NCBI GenBank assembly: GCA_024234575.1
Contig: JACKOB010000002.1
Location: forward strand, 558,001-622,000
Reading direction: 5' to 3'
DNA: 64,000 bases
Origin: Hahellaceae bacterium
Lineage (GTDB): Bacteria > Pseudomonadota > Gammaproteobacteria > Pseudomonadales > Oleiphilaceae
The notes below the pieces were generated by a model that was not told the DNA's origin, did not search any database, and saw only the letters and a list, made by a program, of their open reading frames with translations. Shown here one piece after another: positions 34,942 through 44,726 of this stretch (the first letter of the stretch is position 1; the number at the start of each line of letters is the position of its first letter). A program made the position numbers and the translations under genes.

Positions 34942-36435
34942 TCAATAATTCGGTAACGATTGGCAACGGCGCTCTACATCGGCCAATATTTGCTTGTAGG
35001 TACCACTCCAGGTGCCATCGGTAGGCCGCTGGCCAGATGCCACTGCTGTTTTGTACTGCAAAGAAGCTTGCTCTGGCGCCTGCGCCATACAGGTTGAATA
35101 GGGCGTAACTTTATTGTCTTTAAGGGCATCAGCCTTTGCTTTCTTCTCATCCTGAGCTCTTTTGTTAGCATAATAGGCTGCATCGGACTTTTTCTGTTTA
35201 TCTTTCTGTTCAGTTTTTTCTTGATATTTTGCAAGTAAATCCTGCCACTGGTCGCTTTTAACATCGACAGTGTCGCAATAAATCGAGTTGCGGCGCTCAT
35301 CCAATCCATCATAATGACTTAGCACCCACTCACCTTTTTCGTGCTTCTGACATGCCATAAATTCCGTACCAATATTTTTCACCTGATACTGAAAATGAGG
35401 GCGCAAGAGCTCAATGTATTCGGCTTTTGCGAAGTAGTTCATGATATTGCTGCGTACTATATCCTGTATAGCAATCTCGAATACTCCTTCTGGAACCTTC
35501 ACGACAGCAACGTAACCTCGGCGGGTTTTATAGAGTTCATCACTGATTTTATCTGCCTCTTCAACCCTGAAGCCTAAAAAATTCGAAGCGGGGTAAAATA
35601 GCGGCCGATAGAGCCCTTCTTCAACTTTGACTTGATACTGCCCACCATCCCCTGTCGTCTTGATGAGGTCATGTAGTTTTTCTCCCATGGCCGCATTGTT
35701 GAGTGCTTGATAAGGTTGAAAGTACTCATCAGCCCCACTTACAGCCGCATGTCTTACGATGTAAAACTCATCAAAGTTCAAGCTAACAATATCTACAGGG
35801 TAAGGGCCGCTGGTTTTCGGGTTATCAATATCCGTTCGACTGACATTTTCAAACGCTACGAGATTATTCCTTGTAGACAAGTATCGATAAGCGGTGCAAC
35901 TTGTTTCACTGCAGCTTGTTCCAATCACATAGTTTTTAGAGACTAAATCATGCTTAGTGGCGGCTTCATCAGTGTATTTCATTTGACTAAAGGGTAATTC
36001 ATAGCTCATGCCCGTTTTCATATCGAGAAAAAAATAGTTTTGCCCGGCTTCTCGTTGAAAATAAAGCCCATCCTTGGTTTCTAGTTTAATGTCGTTCATT
36101 GGCGGAGCAACGATAAGCTCCCCCGTGGTTTTAATAGCTCCCAGCGACTTTTTACCACTCTGTTCAAAGACTTTGACCAACAAAGACTTTGCGGCAATAG
36201 CGCCATTTTCATAACGATGATTGAACCCAATTCTGGCTAAAATGTTGTTTGTTTCAGACCAACCACCTAAATCTGGCAGGTACTTTTGCTGCGAAACAAC
36301 GGGAACCGTCTTGGCCGAAAGACCGCTTCTTTGGTATTCCAACTGATAACGTGGAGGTTTGAATTGCTCGTTAGAAGGGTCGCTTGAACAGGAAGTGAGG
36401 AATAAAAATACCAGCAGCACTAGTATATGTTTCAT
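34942..36435 (-). CDS. large lipoprotein of unknown function
   Basis: I do not recognise a family. The 497-residue product begins MKHILVLLVFLFLTSC with lipobox LTSC (Cys at residue 16). The start at 36435 is set by GGGAG eight bases upstream. The middle is beta-rich and contains two short cysteine pairs (such as 'GTSCSETSCTAY' and 'CQKHEKGEW'). The C-terminal 100 residues are Lys/Gln/Ala-rich and probably helical ('YQEKTEQKDKQKKSD'), ending with 'TYKQILADVERRCQSLPNY'. It lies alone between argH and the nor-like pair. The lipid anchor suggests an envelope or surface role. Confidence 0.75.
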   Translation of the reverse strand: MKHILVLLVFLFLTSCSSDPSNEQFKPPRYQLEYQRSGLSAKTVPVVSQQKYLPDLGGWSETNNILARIGFNHRYENGAIAAKSLLVKVFEQSGKKSLGAIKTTGELIVAPPMNDIKLETKDGLYFQREAGQNYFFLDMKTGMSYELPFSQMKYTDEAATKHDLVSKNYVIGTSCSETSCTAYRYLSTRNNLVAFENVSRTDIDNPKTSGPYPVDIVSLNFDEFYIVRHAAVSGADEYFQPYQALNNAAMGEKLHDLIKTTGDGGQYQVKVEEGLYRPLFYPASNFLGFRVEEADKISDELYKTRRGYVAVVKVPEGVFEIAIQDIVRSNIMNYFAKAEYIELLRPHFQYQVKNIGTEFMACQKHEKGEWVLSHYDGLDERRNSIYCDTVDVKSDQWQDLLAKYQEKTEQKDKQKKSDAAYYANKRAQDEKKAKADALKDNKVTPYSTCMAQAPEQASLQYKTAVASGQRPTDGTWSGTYKQILADVERRCQSLPNY

Positions 36436-36562
36436 TTTTTTGGCTCCCGATCGCCGGATACGCAATTGTTTTTAAAAGTGAGTGACTTACTTTAGCCGAT
36501 TTCTGTCTTCCCAGGACACGCTTGGCAGCGCCATTGCTAACGCTGCAACTTTTCATTGCTCC

Positions 36563-37996
36563 TTATCGCCCGGCGATGTATGACCGCGCGCGGCCAACCG
36601 CTGCGATAACCTGGGCCGGAGCGGTGCCACCAATATGATTACGGGCATTCACCGAACCTTCCAGCGTCAACACATCAAACACATCTGCCGTGATGATTTC
36701 AGAAAACTCTTGTAGTTTCTCAAGGCTCATATCCGCTAAATCGAGTCCACTTTGCACGCCATAACCAACGGCTTTACCCACCACCTCATGGGCATCCCGA
36801 AAAGGCATTCCTTTTACCACAAGGTAATCGGCTAGATCTGTTGCGGTGGAGAAGCCCCGCTTGGCGGCTTCGCGCATGGAATCAGCTTTCACTTCAATGC
36901 TGGGCACCATGTCGGCATAGGCTTTGAGGCAACCTTTGACGGTATCTATCGCATCAAATAACGGCTCTTTGTCTTCCTGGTTGTCTTTGTTATAGGCCAG
37001 TGGCTGCCCTTTCATCAACGTTAACAGCGCGATCAGGTGTCCATTCACGCGCCCGGATTTACCCCGCACCAACTCTGGCACATCTGGATTCTTCTTCTGT
37101 GGCATGATCGACGAACCAGTGCAAAAGCGATCTGGCAGATTGACGAAATTAAACTGCGACGATGTCCATAACACCAGCTCTTCTGAAAATCGCGAAAGGT
37201 GCGTCATCAGTAAACTGGCAAAGGCGCAGAATTCTATGGCGAAATCACGATCACTCACTGAATCAAGCGAGTTTTCGCTGGGGCGATCAAAGCCGAGCAG
37301 GCGTACGGTAATGGTTCGGTCAATAGGGTAAGTGGTTCCCGCCAGCGCTGCCGCACCCAGTGGCAAAATATTCACCCGCTTGCGGCAATCCTGCAGACGC
37401 TCGTAATCGCGTTGAATCATCTCGTTCCAGGCAAGAATATGATGACCAAAGGTAACCGGCTGTGCCGTTTGCAGATGGGTAAACCCAGGCATGATGGTGC
37501 CCGCTTCGCGCTCAGCGAGAGATATAAGCCCTTCTTGCAGGCGGGTTAACTCTTCTGCGATCACATCGATTTCATCACGAAGATATAGACGGATGTCGGT
37601 TGCCACCTGATCATTGCGCGAGCGCCCGGTATGCAGTTTTTTACCAGTGATGCCAATTTTAGCGGTAAGCCTGGCTTCGATATTCATATGAACATCTTCT
37701 AATGAGACACTCCATACGAACTCACCACGCTCGATTTCCTCACGAATCTCAGTCAAACCGGCAATGATATCGTCACGTTCAGCGGCGGTAAGCACACCAA
37801 CGTCTGCCAGCATGGTGGCGTGTGCAACTGACCCCTGGATATCATGGAAGTACAGTCGCTTATCAAACTCTACCGAAGCGGTAAACCGTTCAACAAAGGC
37901 ATCCGTGGGCTCGGTAAACCGCCCGCCCCAGGGTTTTTCACGGGTTTGCGTCTTAGCGTGGACGTTGGTGTCAGACGAGGATGATTGATTGCTCAT
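36563..37996 (-). CDS. argH: argininosuccinate lyase
   Basis: ArgH performs the last step of arginine synthesis, splitting argininosuccinate into arginine and fumarate. The 477-residue protein has a Ser/Thr-rich N-terminal tail, then '[21 protein letters not shown]', split here as '[15 protein letters not shown]' and 'RFTASVEFD'. The family signature is '[16 protein letters not shown]' near residue 300. The catalytic His lies in '[16 protein letters not shown]'. The frame is open upstream to 38101, but the ATG at 37996 with AAAGAGA upstream gives a more usual length. It is divergent from algZ, the same arrangement as in Pseudomonas. Confidence 0.97.
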   Translation of the reverse strand: MSNQSSSSDTNVHAKTQTREKPWGGRFTEPTDAFVERFTASVEFDKRLYFHDIQGSVAHATMLADVGVLTAAERDDIIAGLTEIREEIERGEFVWSVSLEDVHMNIEARLTAKIGITGKKLHTGRSRNDQVATDIRLYLRDEIDVIAEELTRLQEGLISLAEREAGTIMPGFTHLQTAQPVTFGHHILAWNEMIQRDYERLQDCRKRVNILPLGAAALAGTTYPIDRTITVRLLGFDRPSENSLDSVSDRDFAIEFCAFASLLMTHLSRFSEELVLWTSSQFNFVNLPDRFCTGSSIMPQKKNPDVPELVRGKSGRVNGHLIALLTLMKGQPLAYNKDNQEDKEPLFDAIDTVKGCLKAYADMVPSIEVKADSMREAAKRGFSTATDLADYLVVKGMPFRDAHEVVGKAVGYGVQSGLDLADMSLEKLQEFSEIITADVFDVLTLEGSVNARNHIGGTAPAQVIAAVGRARSYIAGR

Positions 37997-38304
37997 AGAG
38001 ATCTCTTTGCTAGTAAATTCAAATTTGGTGACGTCGGTCTTAAATCGCGCACTATCCTTGCTCTTATATGCAATCGGCCTTGCAAATTCGCCAGTTAACA
38101 CTAGCTTTGATTAGAAAGGGCGATCAAGCAACACTCACCTCGTGAGAGGGGCTGGAGCAAAGCCTGCGATGTCTCTTTAAAAGTGGCGAGTATAGCATGT
38201 TCAGGCATGTTTTCTTGTGCCTGTTTGCTGGCTTATGGACAACCGCACCGACAAGTCAGTGCCATGCATAATACGTCACTGTCCAGGTTGGAAACCGGAT
38301 CAAC
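37997..38304. other. 308-base divergent region between argH and algZ
   Basis: This region should carry both promoters. I see no textbook -10/-35 pair, no operator-quality palindrome and no short gene. The algZ ATG has only a weak ribosome site (GGATCA). Confidence 0.4.
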
Positions 38305-39417
38305 ATGAAAAACCAGCGCCGAGAAAAAGATATCAGTGACAGAGAGTTAAGCGCCATCGATCTTCGGGATGACTTTTTTATTCCTGACCTGTGCCGCGTG
38401 CAAGCAGTGTTTGTGTTGCTGTTACTCACCGAGCTTGTCTGCTTTCTGTTTACGCTTGTCAGGCCAATGGACTATGGCATCGACTGGCAATATCTTGGAT
38501 TGATCTCTATTTTCGGGCTATGGAATGTATTTAGTTGTGCCGCGATGCTATGCCTGCTGCGCACGACACTCTCACGGCTAAGGACGACGTCTGCTGCAAT
38601 AATCGCCTACACGATTATCCTGCTAAGTGTTACCGTTTACAGCGCATTGGCATTGCACTTTTTTCAACTGGAACAGGTCGATGCGCCTCTGCTGTTTTTT
38701 CTGCGTAATCTGGCCATTGCTGCCATCATCGGTGGTATTGTGCTGCGCTATTTTTATCTTGAGCACCAGCGGCGCGCGCAGAAGCAGGCAGAATTACGCG
38801 CCAAACTCGAGGCATTGCAGTCCCGTATCCGGCCACACTTTCTCTTTAATAGTCTCAACAGCATTGCCGGCCTGATTATGGTCGATCCGCAAAAGGCCGA
38901 AGATGCCATTCTGGATTTATCCGAACTTTTCCGGGCAACGTTGCGCACAGATCAACTGCTTATTCCACTGCAGGAAGAGCTCGAAATGTGCCAGAAATAT
39001 CTGAACATTGAACAGCTACGCCTTGGCGACAGGTTACAACAGCACTGGCATATCGAGTTGACAACACCACGGCTGCGTATTCCGCCACTCACCTTGCAAC
39101 CACTGGCAGAGAACGCGGTTTACCATGGCATTCAGCCACTCCCCGCAGGCGGTATCATTACAATAGAAGCCTACGAAAAGGGCGATTTTGTTTACATACT
39201 TATTGCCAACCCGGCACCCACTGACTCGCAAGAAAAGTCCCGACACGACTTTGATGACGACCAGAAACCGCACCAAGGGAATAAAATGGCCTATGGCAAT
39301 ATCGAAAACCGGATCATGGCAATTTTTGGTCAGCAGGCGGTGTTAAAAACCAGTATCTCAGATGGCATTTATACCGTCACATTGCGCATACCACGCCAAC
39401 AGGACTTCAATCGCTAA
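38305..39417 (+). CDS. algZ: LytS-type sensor kinase AlgZ (FimS)
   Basis: AlgZ is the sensor of the AlgZ/AlgR system controlling surface behaviour and virulence in Pseudomonas. The 370-residue protein has four hydrophobic segments (about residues 33-53, 65-85, 97-118 and 130-148), then a LytS-type His_kinase domain. The phospho-acceptor region is 'QSRIRPHFLFNSLNSIAGL' (His near 178) and the N-box is 'PLAENAVYHGI'. The final ATP-binding glycine region is 'GNIENRIMAIFG'. It is followed 19 bases later by algR, so the pair is likely one transcript. Confidence 0.92.
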   Translation: MKNQRREKDISDRELSAIDLRDDFFIPDLCRVQAVFVLLLLTELVCFLFTLVRPMDYGIDWQYLGLISIFGLWNVFSCAAMLCLLRTTLSRLRTTSAAIIAYTIILLSVTVYSALALHFFQLEQVDAPLLFFLRNLAIAAIIGGIVLRYFYLEHQRRAQKQAELRAKLEALQSRIRPHFLFNSLNSIAGLIMVDPQKAEDAILDLSELFRATLRTDQLLIPLQEELEMCQKYLNIEQLRLGDRLQQHWHIELTTPRLRIPPLTLQPLAENAVYHGIQPLPAGGIITIEAYEKGDFVYILIANPAPTDSQEKSRHDFDDDQKPHQGNKMAYGNIENRIMAIFGQQAVLKTSISDGIYTVTLRIPRQQDFNR

Positions 39418-39436
39418 GTGCTGAGGAGCAACTATT

Positions 39437-40210
39437 TTGACCTACAAAGTACTGGTTGTTGACGATGAACCACTGGCACGGGAGCGAATTAAACGGCTGG
39501 TGCAAGACATTGAACACTATGAAGTTTGCGGCGAAGCAGGCAATGGCGAAGAGTCATTGGATGTGGCTGCACGCACGCACCCGGACATCGTGCTGATGGA
39601 TATTCGAATGCCTGGTATGGATGGCCTTGAGGCGGCCAAGCAGTTTGCCAAAATCGAGCATGCACCCGCCCTAATTTTTTGTACGGCTTACGACGATTAT
39701 GCCATCGCAGCGTTTAAGGTTAACGCCTCCGACTACTTACTGAAGCCCGTGCGTAAAGAAGCTCTGCAAGAGGCACTAGAACGCACCACCAGCCTCAACC
39801 GGGTGCAGCGCAGTGTGATCCGGCAAACTGAAAAAAAAGAAGATACCGCGCTGCTGGTTGCCAATACTTACAAAGGTACCGAGCTAATCGACATTGAGCG
39901 CACCTATTATTTCCGGGCAGATCAGAAGTACGTTACGGCCTATTGTGAAGATGGCGAAATCCTTATCGATAACACATTGAAAGAGCTGGAAACCGAATTT
40001 CCGGACAAGCTGATCCGCGTGCATCGCAATGCGCTGGTCTGCCGCAATCGCGTGCAAAGTCTTAACCGAGATCATGATGGCCAGCTCTACGTTGAGTTAC
40101 GGGGTGCTTTATCCCTCACGCCCGAGCAGAAAAAAGTGCATGTCAGCCGACGTCATGCGCAGGAAGTGAAAGACTTTATTAAATCCCGCGCCACCCCCCA
40201 ATCTAACTAA
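39437..40210 (+). CDS. algR: LytTR response regulator AlgR
   Basis: The 257-residue regulator pairs with AlgZ. Residues 1-120 are a receiver: acidic pocket 'VVDDEPLARERI', phospho-acceptor Asp in 'DIVLMDIRMPGMDGLEA', and Lys in 'YLLKPVRKEAL'. Residues about 150-250 are a LytTR DNA-binding domain ('TELIDIERTYYFRADQKYVT', 'FPDKLIRVHRNALVCRNRV'). It starts with TTG behind GAGGAG; no ATG is close. In Pseudomonas AlgR activates alginate and twitching genes; none are in this window. Confidence 0.93.
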   Translation: MTYKVLVVDDEPLARERIKRLVQDIEHYEVCGEAGNGEESLDVAARTHPDIVLMDIRMPGMDGLEAAKQFAKIEHAPALIFCTAYDDYAIAAFKVNASDYLLKPVRKEALQEALERTTSLNRVQRSVIRQTEKKEDTALLVANTYKGTELIDIERTYYFRADQKYVTAYCEDGEILIDNTLKELETEFPDKLIRVHRNALVCRNRVQSLNRDHDGQLYVELRGALSLTPEQKKVHVSRRHAQEVKDFIKSRATPQSN

Positions 40211-40390
40211 AGCCTCTCGCCATCATGATTGTTTTCGACCCATGAACGACTGCGGGCTATCAATTCAGATTGCCATAAATCAAGACAAATCTGCCTAAAC
40301 TGTTTATCCTGTTGCACTATAAAATTTCAGCCCTGCAAAGGGGTTCGGTGCCACTTCCGGCCAAACTATCACGACGACTATGAAACGACT

Positions 40391-41323
40391 ATGACTACGA
40401 GAACGATTCGAATTGCCACCCGCAAAAGCGCCCTTGCTCTCTGGCAAGCGGAACACATCAAGGCTCGATTGGAGTCACTTTACCCCCAGGCCACCATCGA
40501 ACTACTGGCCATGTCGACACAAGGCGACAAGATTCTGGATGTTCCTTTGGCAAAAATTGGTGGTAAAGGGCTGTTCGTCAAAGAGCTTGAGCAGGCCATG
40601 CTGGAAGATCGGGCGGATATTGCGGTTCACTCAATGAAAGACGTACCCATGCGATTCCCTGATGGATTGGGCTTGGCGATTATTTGCGAAAGAGAAGACC
40701 CTACCGACGCGTTTGTCAGTAATCACCATGCCAGCCTTGACGACCTGCCCCAAGGTGCGGTCGTTGGATCATCCAGCATGCGAAGGCAGTGTCAACTGAT
40801 GCTCAATCGTCCCGATTTAAAAGTTGTATCGTTACGGGGAAATGTCAATACCCGCTTACAGAAGCTTGATAATGGCGACTTCGATGCTATTGTTCTGGCC
40901 TCTTCAGGTTTAAAAAGACTAGGCTTTGATGAGCGAATTAAACACACCATCAGCGATACCGTATCGCTGCCAGCCGTTGGCCAAGGTGCACTGGGCATCG
41001 AATGCCGCACCGATGACCAGGAATTGATATCCCTGTTGCAACCGCTAAAACACATAGACAGCTGGGATACAGTCAGTGCCGAACGTGCCATGAATCTTCG
41101 TCTTGAGGGTGGCTGCCAGGTGCCAATCGCGGGCTATGCCACATTAAACGGTAATGAGCTGACACTGCGGGGCCTGGTTGGCACAGTCGACGGCCAACGG
41201 GTTGTTCGTGCGGAATTTAAAGGCCCACGAGAAGATGCCGAGGCCATTGGTATTAATGTTGCCGAGCAATTGCTGGCGCAAGGTGCTGATAAAATCCTTG
41301 CAGAAATCTACGCTGAGCAATAG
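40391..41323 (+). CDS. hemC: hydroxymethylbilane synthase
   Basis: HemC (porphobilinogen deaminase) joins four porphobilinogens into hydroxymethylbilane in heme synthesis. The 310-residue protein starts '[16 protein letters not shown]' and carries the dipyrromethane cofactor cysteine in '[14 protein letters not shown]' (near residue 243). '[10 protein letters not shown]' and 'SSMRRQCQL' are conserved substrate-binding blocks. The frame is open upstream to 40229, but that part has no similarity and the ATG at 40391 gives the normal length. It follows algR, as in Pseudomonas. Confidence 0.97.
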   Translation: MTTRTIRIATRKSALALWQAEHIKARLESLYPQATIELLAMSTQGDKILDVPLAKIGGKGLFVKELEQAMLEDRADIAVHSMKDVPMRFPDGLGLAIICEREDPTDAFVSNHHASLDDLPQGAVVGSSSMRRQCQLMLNRPDLKVVSLRGNVNTRLQKLDNGDFDAIVLASSGLKRLGFDERIKHTISDTVSLPAVGQGALGIECRTDDQELISLLQPLKHIDSWDTVSAERAMNLRLEGGCQVPIAGYATLNGNELTLRGLVGTVDGQRVVRAEFKGPREDAEAIGINVAEQLLAQGADKILAEIYAEQ

Positions 41324-41337
41324 AACAGGCGAGAGCA

Positions 41338-42150
41338 ATGCCTATTCCGACAGCCAATAGCGCACCTTTGTCTCTGCAAGGGATGAAGATTCTGTTAACC
41401 CGCCCGGAAAGCCAGTCGGCAGCTCTGCGGGCGCGGTTGCGGCTGTCAGGTGCGATTGTCGAAAGCCTGCCTGCCCTGGAAATCACGCCTGTGGCAGAAA
41501 CAGCGGAGTCACGGCAAATTTTCATGAATATCGACCGTTTCAACACGGTAGTTTTCATCAGCCCCAATGCTGCCCATCTGGGGGCCAGGCAGATTGACAC
41601 CTACTGGCCGCAGCTGCCCGAAAAAATTAACTGGATTGCCGTGGGGCAGTCAACAGCAGACGTTCTGCGACAGTGGGATATTGAAGCCAAGGTGCCAGCC
41701 TTATCTGCGGATTCAGAGGGGATGCTGTCATTGCCTGCTCTCACGAATTGCCAAGGCCAGTCTGTCCTGATTGTACGTGGTGAAGGTGGGCGAGAGCTGC
41801 TTGCCGAAACGCTTACCGGCCGCGGTGCCAGTGTCCAGTATGCCGAAGTTTATCGCCGTGAATGCCCGCAACATGACCAAGAGACTATGCGGGCAAAGTT
41901 AGATCAGTTTGCTCCTGACCTAATCATTTTTTATAGCGATGAAACACTACAAAATTTACTCAGCCTCAGCGACAACGCTGGCGTCTTGCTCAGAAACAGG
42001 TTAATTTTAGTGCCGGGCGAACGCGCTGCAACACAAGCAAAATTAAGTCAATTCGAACGGATTTTAATCCCCGAATCGCTACAAGAAGCAGATATTGTCC
42101 ATTGCTTGGAAAATTACTGGCAACGTAACCAGCCAGGTAAAGAAACCTAA
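41338..42150 (+). CDS. hemD: uroporphyrinogen-III synthase
   Basis: HemD closes and inverts ring D of hydroxymethylbilane to give uroporphyrinogen III. The 270-residue protein is divergent, as this family always is, but 'GMKILLTRPESQSAALRARL' opens the fold. 'TVVFISPNAAHLG' and 'VLIVRGEGGRELLAETL' are the common inter-domain motifs. A GGCGAG ribosome site sits four bases before the ATG, 14 bases after hemC. Its place between hemC and hemX confirms it. Confidence 0.93.
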   Translation: MPIPTANSAPLSLQGMKILLTRPESQSAALRARLRLSGAIVESLPALEITPVAETAESRQIFMNIDRFNTVVFISPNAAHLGARQIDTYWPQLPEKINWIAVGQSTADVLRQWDIEAKVPALSADSEGMLSLPALTNCQGQSVLIVRGEGGRELLAETLTGRGASVQYAEVYRRECPQHDQETMRAKLDQFAPDLIIFYSDETLQNLLSLSDNAGVLLRNRLILVPGERAATQAKLSQFERILIPESLQEADIVHCLENYWQRNQPGKET

Positions 42151-42247
42151 GATGGATTTCTGTTATATAATTTGTACAACAATAATGTACCTGTAATTTG
42201 CACCGCTGCTGGGCAATTAAACGAATAACTATGTGAGGGACCCGTGC

Positions 42248-43348
42248 GTGACTGATGAAACTAAAGCATTACCTGCTGCGCCCAAACAACAAAAAAGTGC
42301 CAGCATCTGGCCTCTGTGGATTGTCATTTTATTCATTACCCTTGCTTCTGGTGCCCTGTTTTTTTACGGCTGGCTGCAGTTAAAGCAATTTTCCACATTA
42401 CCCACCGACATACAGCAGATCAGCCAGCAAGACCAGCAACTGCAACAAGCCCATGACAGGCTCGTGACAGAAGTAACCGCTTTGCGCCAGCAGCGCGAAA
42501 ACCTGAGTGAGCGCATCCAGTCTGAACAAGCTGCACTCACCAGCAAAATGGCAACACTTTCGACCCAGCTCTTGCAGATGGGCGGTGCCAGTCGCACCGA
42601 GTGGCAGCTGGCAGAAGCCGAATACCTGTTAAGACTGGCCAATCAACGGCTAACGATAGAGAAAGATGTTGCCGGAGCCATCAAGGTGCTAGAAAGCGCA
42701 GACACGCTGATGGCAGAAACAGACGATGCCGGATTGTTTCCCATACGTAAAAAATTGCGGGAAGAAATTCTTGCACTGCAGATGGTCAACGATAGCGACC
42801 AAAGCGGCATTTACCTGCAAATTGAAGCCATCATCAGCGGTTTAGATTCACTTGATCAGGCTTACTTTATCAAGCATCAAACAGCGAAAGCGGCCAATTC
42901 CCCTTATGTCACACCCGTGCAGCAAGATAACGCCGCACAGGAACAAACACTCTGGCAACAAGCCATTGCCGAACTTAATAAACTTATTGTTTTCCGAAAA
43001 CTGGATGCCCCTGTCGAGCCTTTGCTATCTCCTGAGCAATCCGTCTATTTGAAGCAAAATCTCAGACTGCTGCTTGAGCAGGCCGAATTGGCCATGCTGA
43101 AGAAGAATCAATTGCTCTATCAGGCAAGTTTGAACAAGTCGCTCAGCTGGATCAAAAAATACTTTCCAACCAATGAAAAGCCGGTGCAAGCAATTGAAGA
43201 GCAACTTAACCAACTGCTAAGCCGCAACATCGATCCTGAACTGCCGGAAATTTCTGGCTCTCTCAATTTGCTGAAGCAGCGCATTCAACTCCTATACAAG
43301 CAGCACGCGTTGCCTCCTCAGGAGACAAGCGGTAAAGAGGGAGCCTGA
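42248..43348 (+). CDS. hemX: HemX-like membrane-anchored coiled-coil protein
   Basis: The 366-residue protein matches HemX, often annotated as a uroporphyrinogen methyltransferase but without that enzyme's fold. One membrane segment ('IWPLWIVILFITLASGALF', about residues 22-42) is followed by a coiled coil (about 55-115, rich in Gln) and a helical periplasmic domain containing 'EWQLAEAEYLLRLANQRL', the family's strongest motif. It probably scaffolds or tunes heme synthesis; the actual role is not settled. I start at GTG 42248, seven bases after GAGGGA, over an upstream GTG at 42233. Confidence 0.9.
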   Translation: MTDETKALPAAPKQQKSASIWPLWIVILFITLASGALFFYGWLQLKQFSTLPTDIQQISQQDQQLQQAHDRLVTEVTALRQQRENLSERIQSEQAALTSKMATLSTQLLQMGGASRTEWQLAEAEYLLRLANQRLTIEKDVAGAIKVLESADTLMAETDDAGLFPIRKKLREEILALQMVNDSDQSGIYLQIEAIISGLDSLDQAYFIKHQTAKAANSPYVTPVQQDNAAQEQTLWQQAIAELNKLIVFRKLDAPVEPLLSPEQSVYLKQNLRLLLEQAELAMLKKNQLLYQASLNKSLSWIKKYFPTNEKPVQAIEEQLNQLLSRNIDPELPEISGSLNLLKQRIQLLYKQHALPPQETSGKEGA

Positions 43349-43350
43349 TC

Positions 43351-44601
43351 ATGAAACTGAAGAGAGGGTTTATTCTCTTACTGACGATACTATTCATCAG
43401 CGTTCTGATGGGTACGTATATGCAGGAAGATACCGGCTATGTGCGTATTTCTATTTACAACTACCTGATCGAAACCAGCCTTTGGTTTGCAGTAATCGCT
43501 TTTATCGTGCTGCTTTGCGCACTTTACGTACTGTCTGCGCTGGTAAGCAAATTACTGGGGTCCACCAAATGGTTTAACCAATGGACATCAAATCGTGGCC
43601 AAATGCAGGCCCGTAAACAAACAACCCGTGGTTTGCTTGCCTATGCCGAAGGTAACTGGCAACGGGCACAAAAGTATCTGACGCACTCTGCCAGCAAGGC
43701 AGATACACCGTTGATAAACTACCTGGCGGCTGCCCAGGCCGCACACGAACAAGGCCATGAAAGCGACGCAGAAAGCCTGTTGAAAAAAGCCTATGAAAGT
43801 ACCCCCGGCGCCGATATGGCGGTAGGCATTACTCAGGCTCAATTACAACTGGCCAATTGCCAGTATGAGCAATGCCTGGCGACACTGGTTCGATTACGCA
43901 AAAAATCACCGCATCACCCCTTTATTCTCAAATTGCTCAAAACCGTCTATAGCAAACTACAAGACTGGCAAAAACTGACAGAACTGTTACCAGAGCTAAG
44001 AAAAGCTAAAATCGGGGCGATCGAAGAGCTGGACGAACTAGAACGCACCAGCTGGTTGCACCTGTTAACGAATGCTGTCGAAGAGATCAAACGCAGCCAG
44101 GGTAGCAGCTACAATACCGATCCTCTTGATGCCATATGGGATAAATTGCCTGCATCGATGCGCAAAGATGAATTGGTCATTCACGCCTACGCCAACCATT
44201 TGCGCCAGCTTGGTGAAAGCCAGCGTGCTGAAGCCCTGATTCGAAAAGTGCTGAAAAACCACTGGAGCCCTTTGCTCGTGAATCTATACGGGTTACTCGA
44301 CGTTGAAGCACCATCTGAACTGCTGCTGAATGCCGAAAACTGGCTCAAATCCCGCCCCAATGATGACGAACTATTGCTGACACTGGGTCGCTTATCGATG
44401 CGCAGTCAGCTATGGGGAAAAGCCCGGGAGTACTTCGAATCAAGCCTGAAGCTTAAAAAGCGGCCAGAAACATTTGCCGAGCTGTGCAGACTTTATTCGC
44501 ATCTTGGCGAGCACCAGCTCAGTAGTGACTTTTTTATGCTCGGCCTGATCAGCCAAATTGGCCTGCCTGACTTACCAATGCCACAAGGCGACAAAGCCTG
44601 A
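43351..44601 (+). CDS. hemY: HemY-type inner-membrane TPR protein
   Basis: The 416-residue protein is the gammaproteobacterial HemY, not the protoporphyrinogen oxidase of the same name. Two N-terminal membrane helices (about residues 7-25 and 42-64) surround a short periplasmic loop with 'EDTGYVRISIYNYLIETSLW'. They are followed by tetratricopeptide-like helices ('RGLLAYAEGNWQRAQKYL', 'LLTLGRLSMRSQLWGKAREY', 'FAELCRLYSHLGE'). It starts two bases after hemX, so translation is coupled. The role is unknown beyond its link to heme synthesis. Confidence 0.93.
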   Translation: MKLKRGFILLLTILFISVLMGTYMQEDTGYVRISIYNYLIETSLWFAVIAFIVLLCALYVLSALVSKLLGSTKWFNQWTSNRGQMQARKQTTRGLLAYAEGNWQRAQKYLTHSASKADTPLINYLAAAQAAHEQGHESDAESLLKKAYESTPGADMAVGITQAQLQLANCQYEQCLATLVRLRKKSPHHPFILKLLKTVYSKLQDWQKLTELLPELRKAKIGAIEELDELERTSWLHLLTNAVEEIKRSQGSSYNTDPLDAIWDKLPASMRKDELVIHAYANHLRQLGESQRAEALIRKVLKNHWSPLLVNLYGLLDVEAPSELLLNAENWLKSRPNDDELLLTLGRLSMRSQLWGKAREYFESSLKLKKRPETFAELCRLYSHLGEHQLSSDFFMLGLISQIGLPDLPMPQGDKA

Positions 44602-44613
44602 TACGCAGCCATC

Positions 44614-44670
44614 AAAAAATTAATGCAATAATCACTGTGTAGACCAGAAGTCACTGATGATTATTGCATT
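44614..44670 (-). terminator. 13-bp hairpin with U tract between convergent hemY and flavin reductase genes
   Basis: Arms 44622-44634 and 44658-44670 pair perfectly over 13 mostly A-T pairs with a 23-base loop. On the minus strand the stem is followed by six U residues (44619-44614), fitting a terminator for the reductase gene. On the plus strand it may also stop hemY. Confidence 0.5.
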
Positions 44671-44726
44671 ACAGGGCTGGGAATCTGACGTCACCTGGCA
44701 ATGGCCAAGCAAATACCGATTAAATA

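Noticed and set aside
36371..36556. 61-codon frame with AAGGAG upstream between argH and the lipoprotein
   Set aside because: It overlaps the lipoprotein start in another frame, has unremarkable composition and its ribosome site is too close to the ATG.
40229..40390. 54-residue N-terminal extension of HemC
   Set aside because: It has no HemC similarity, is Cys/His-rich by chance, and the ATG at 40391 gives the family length.
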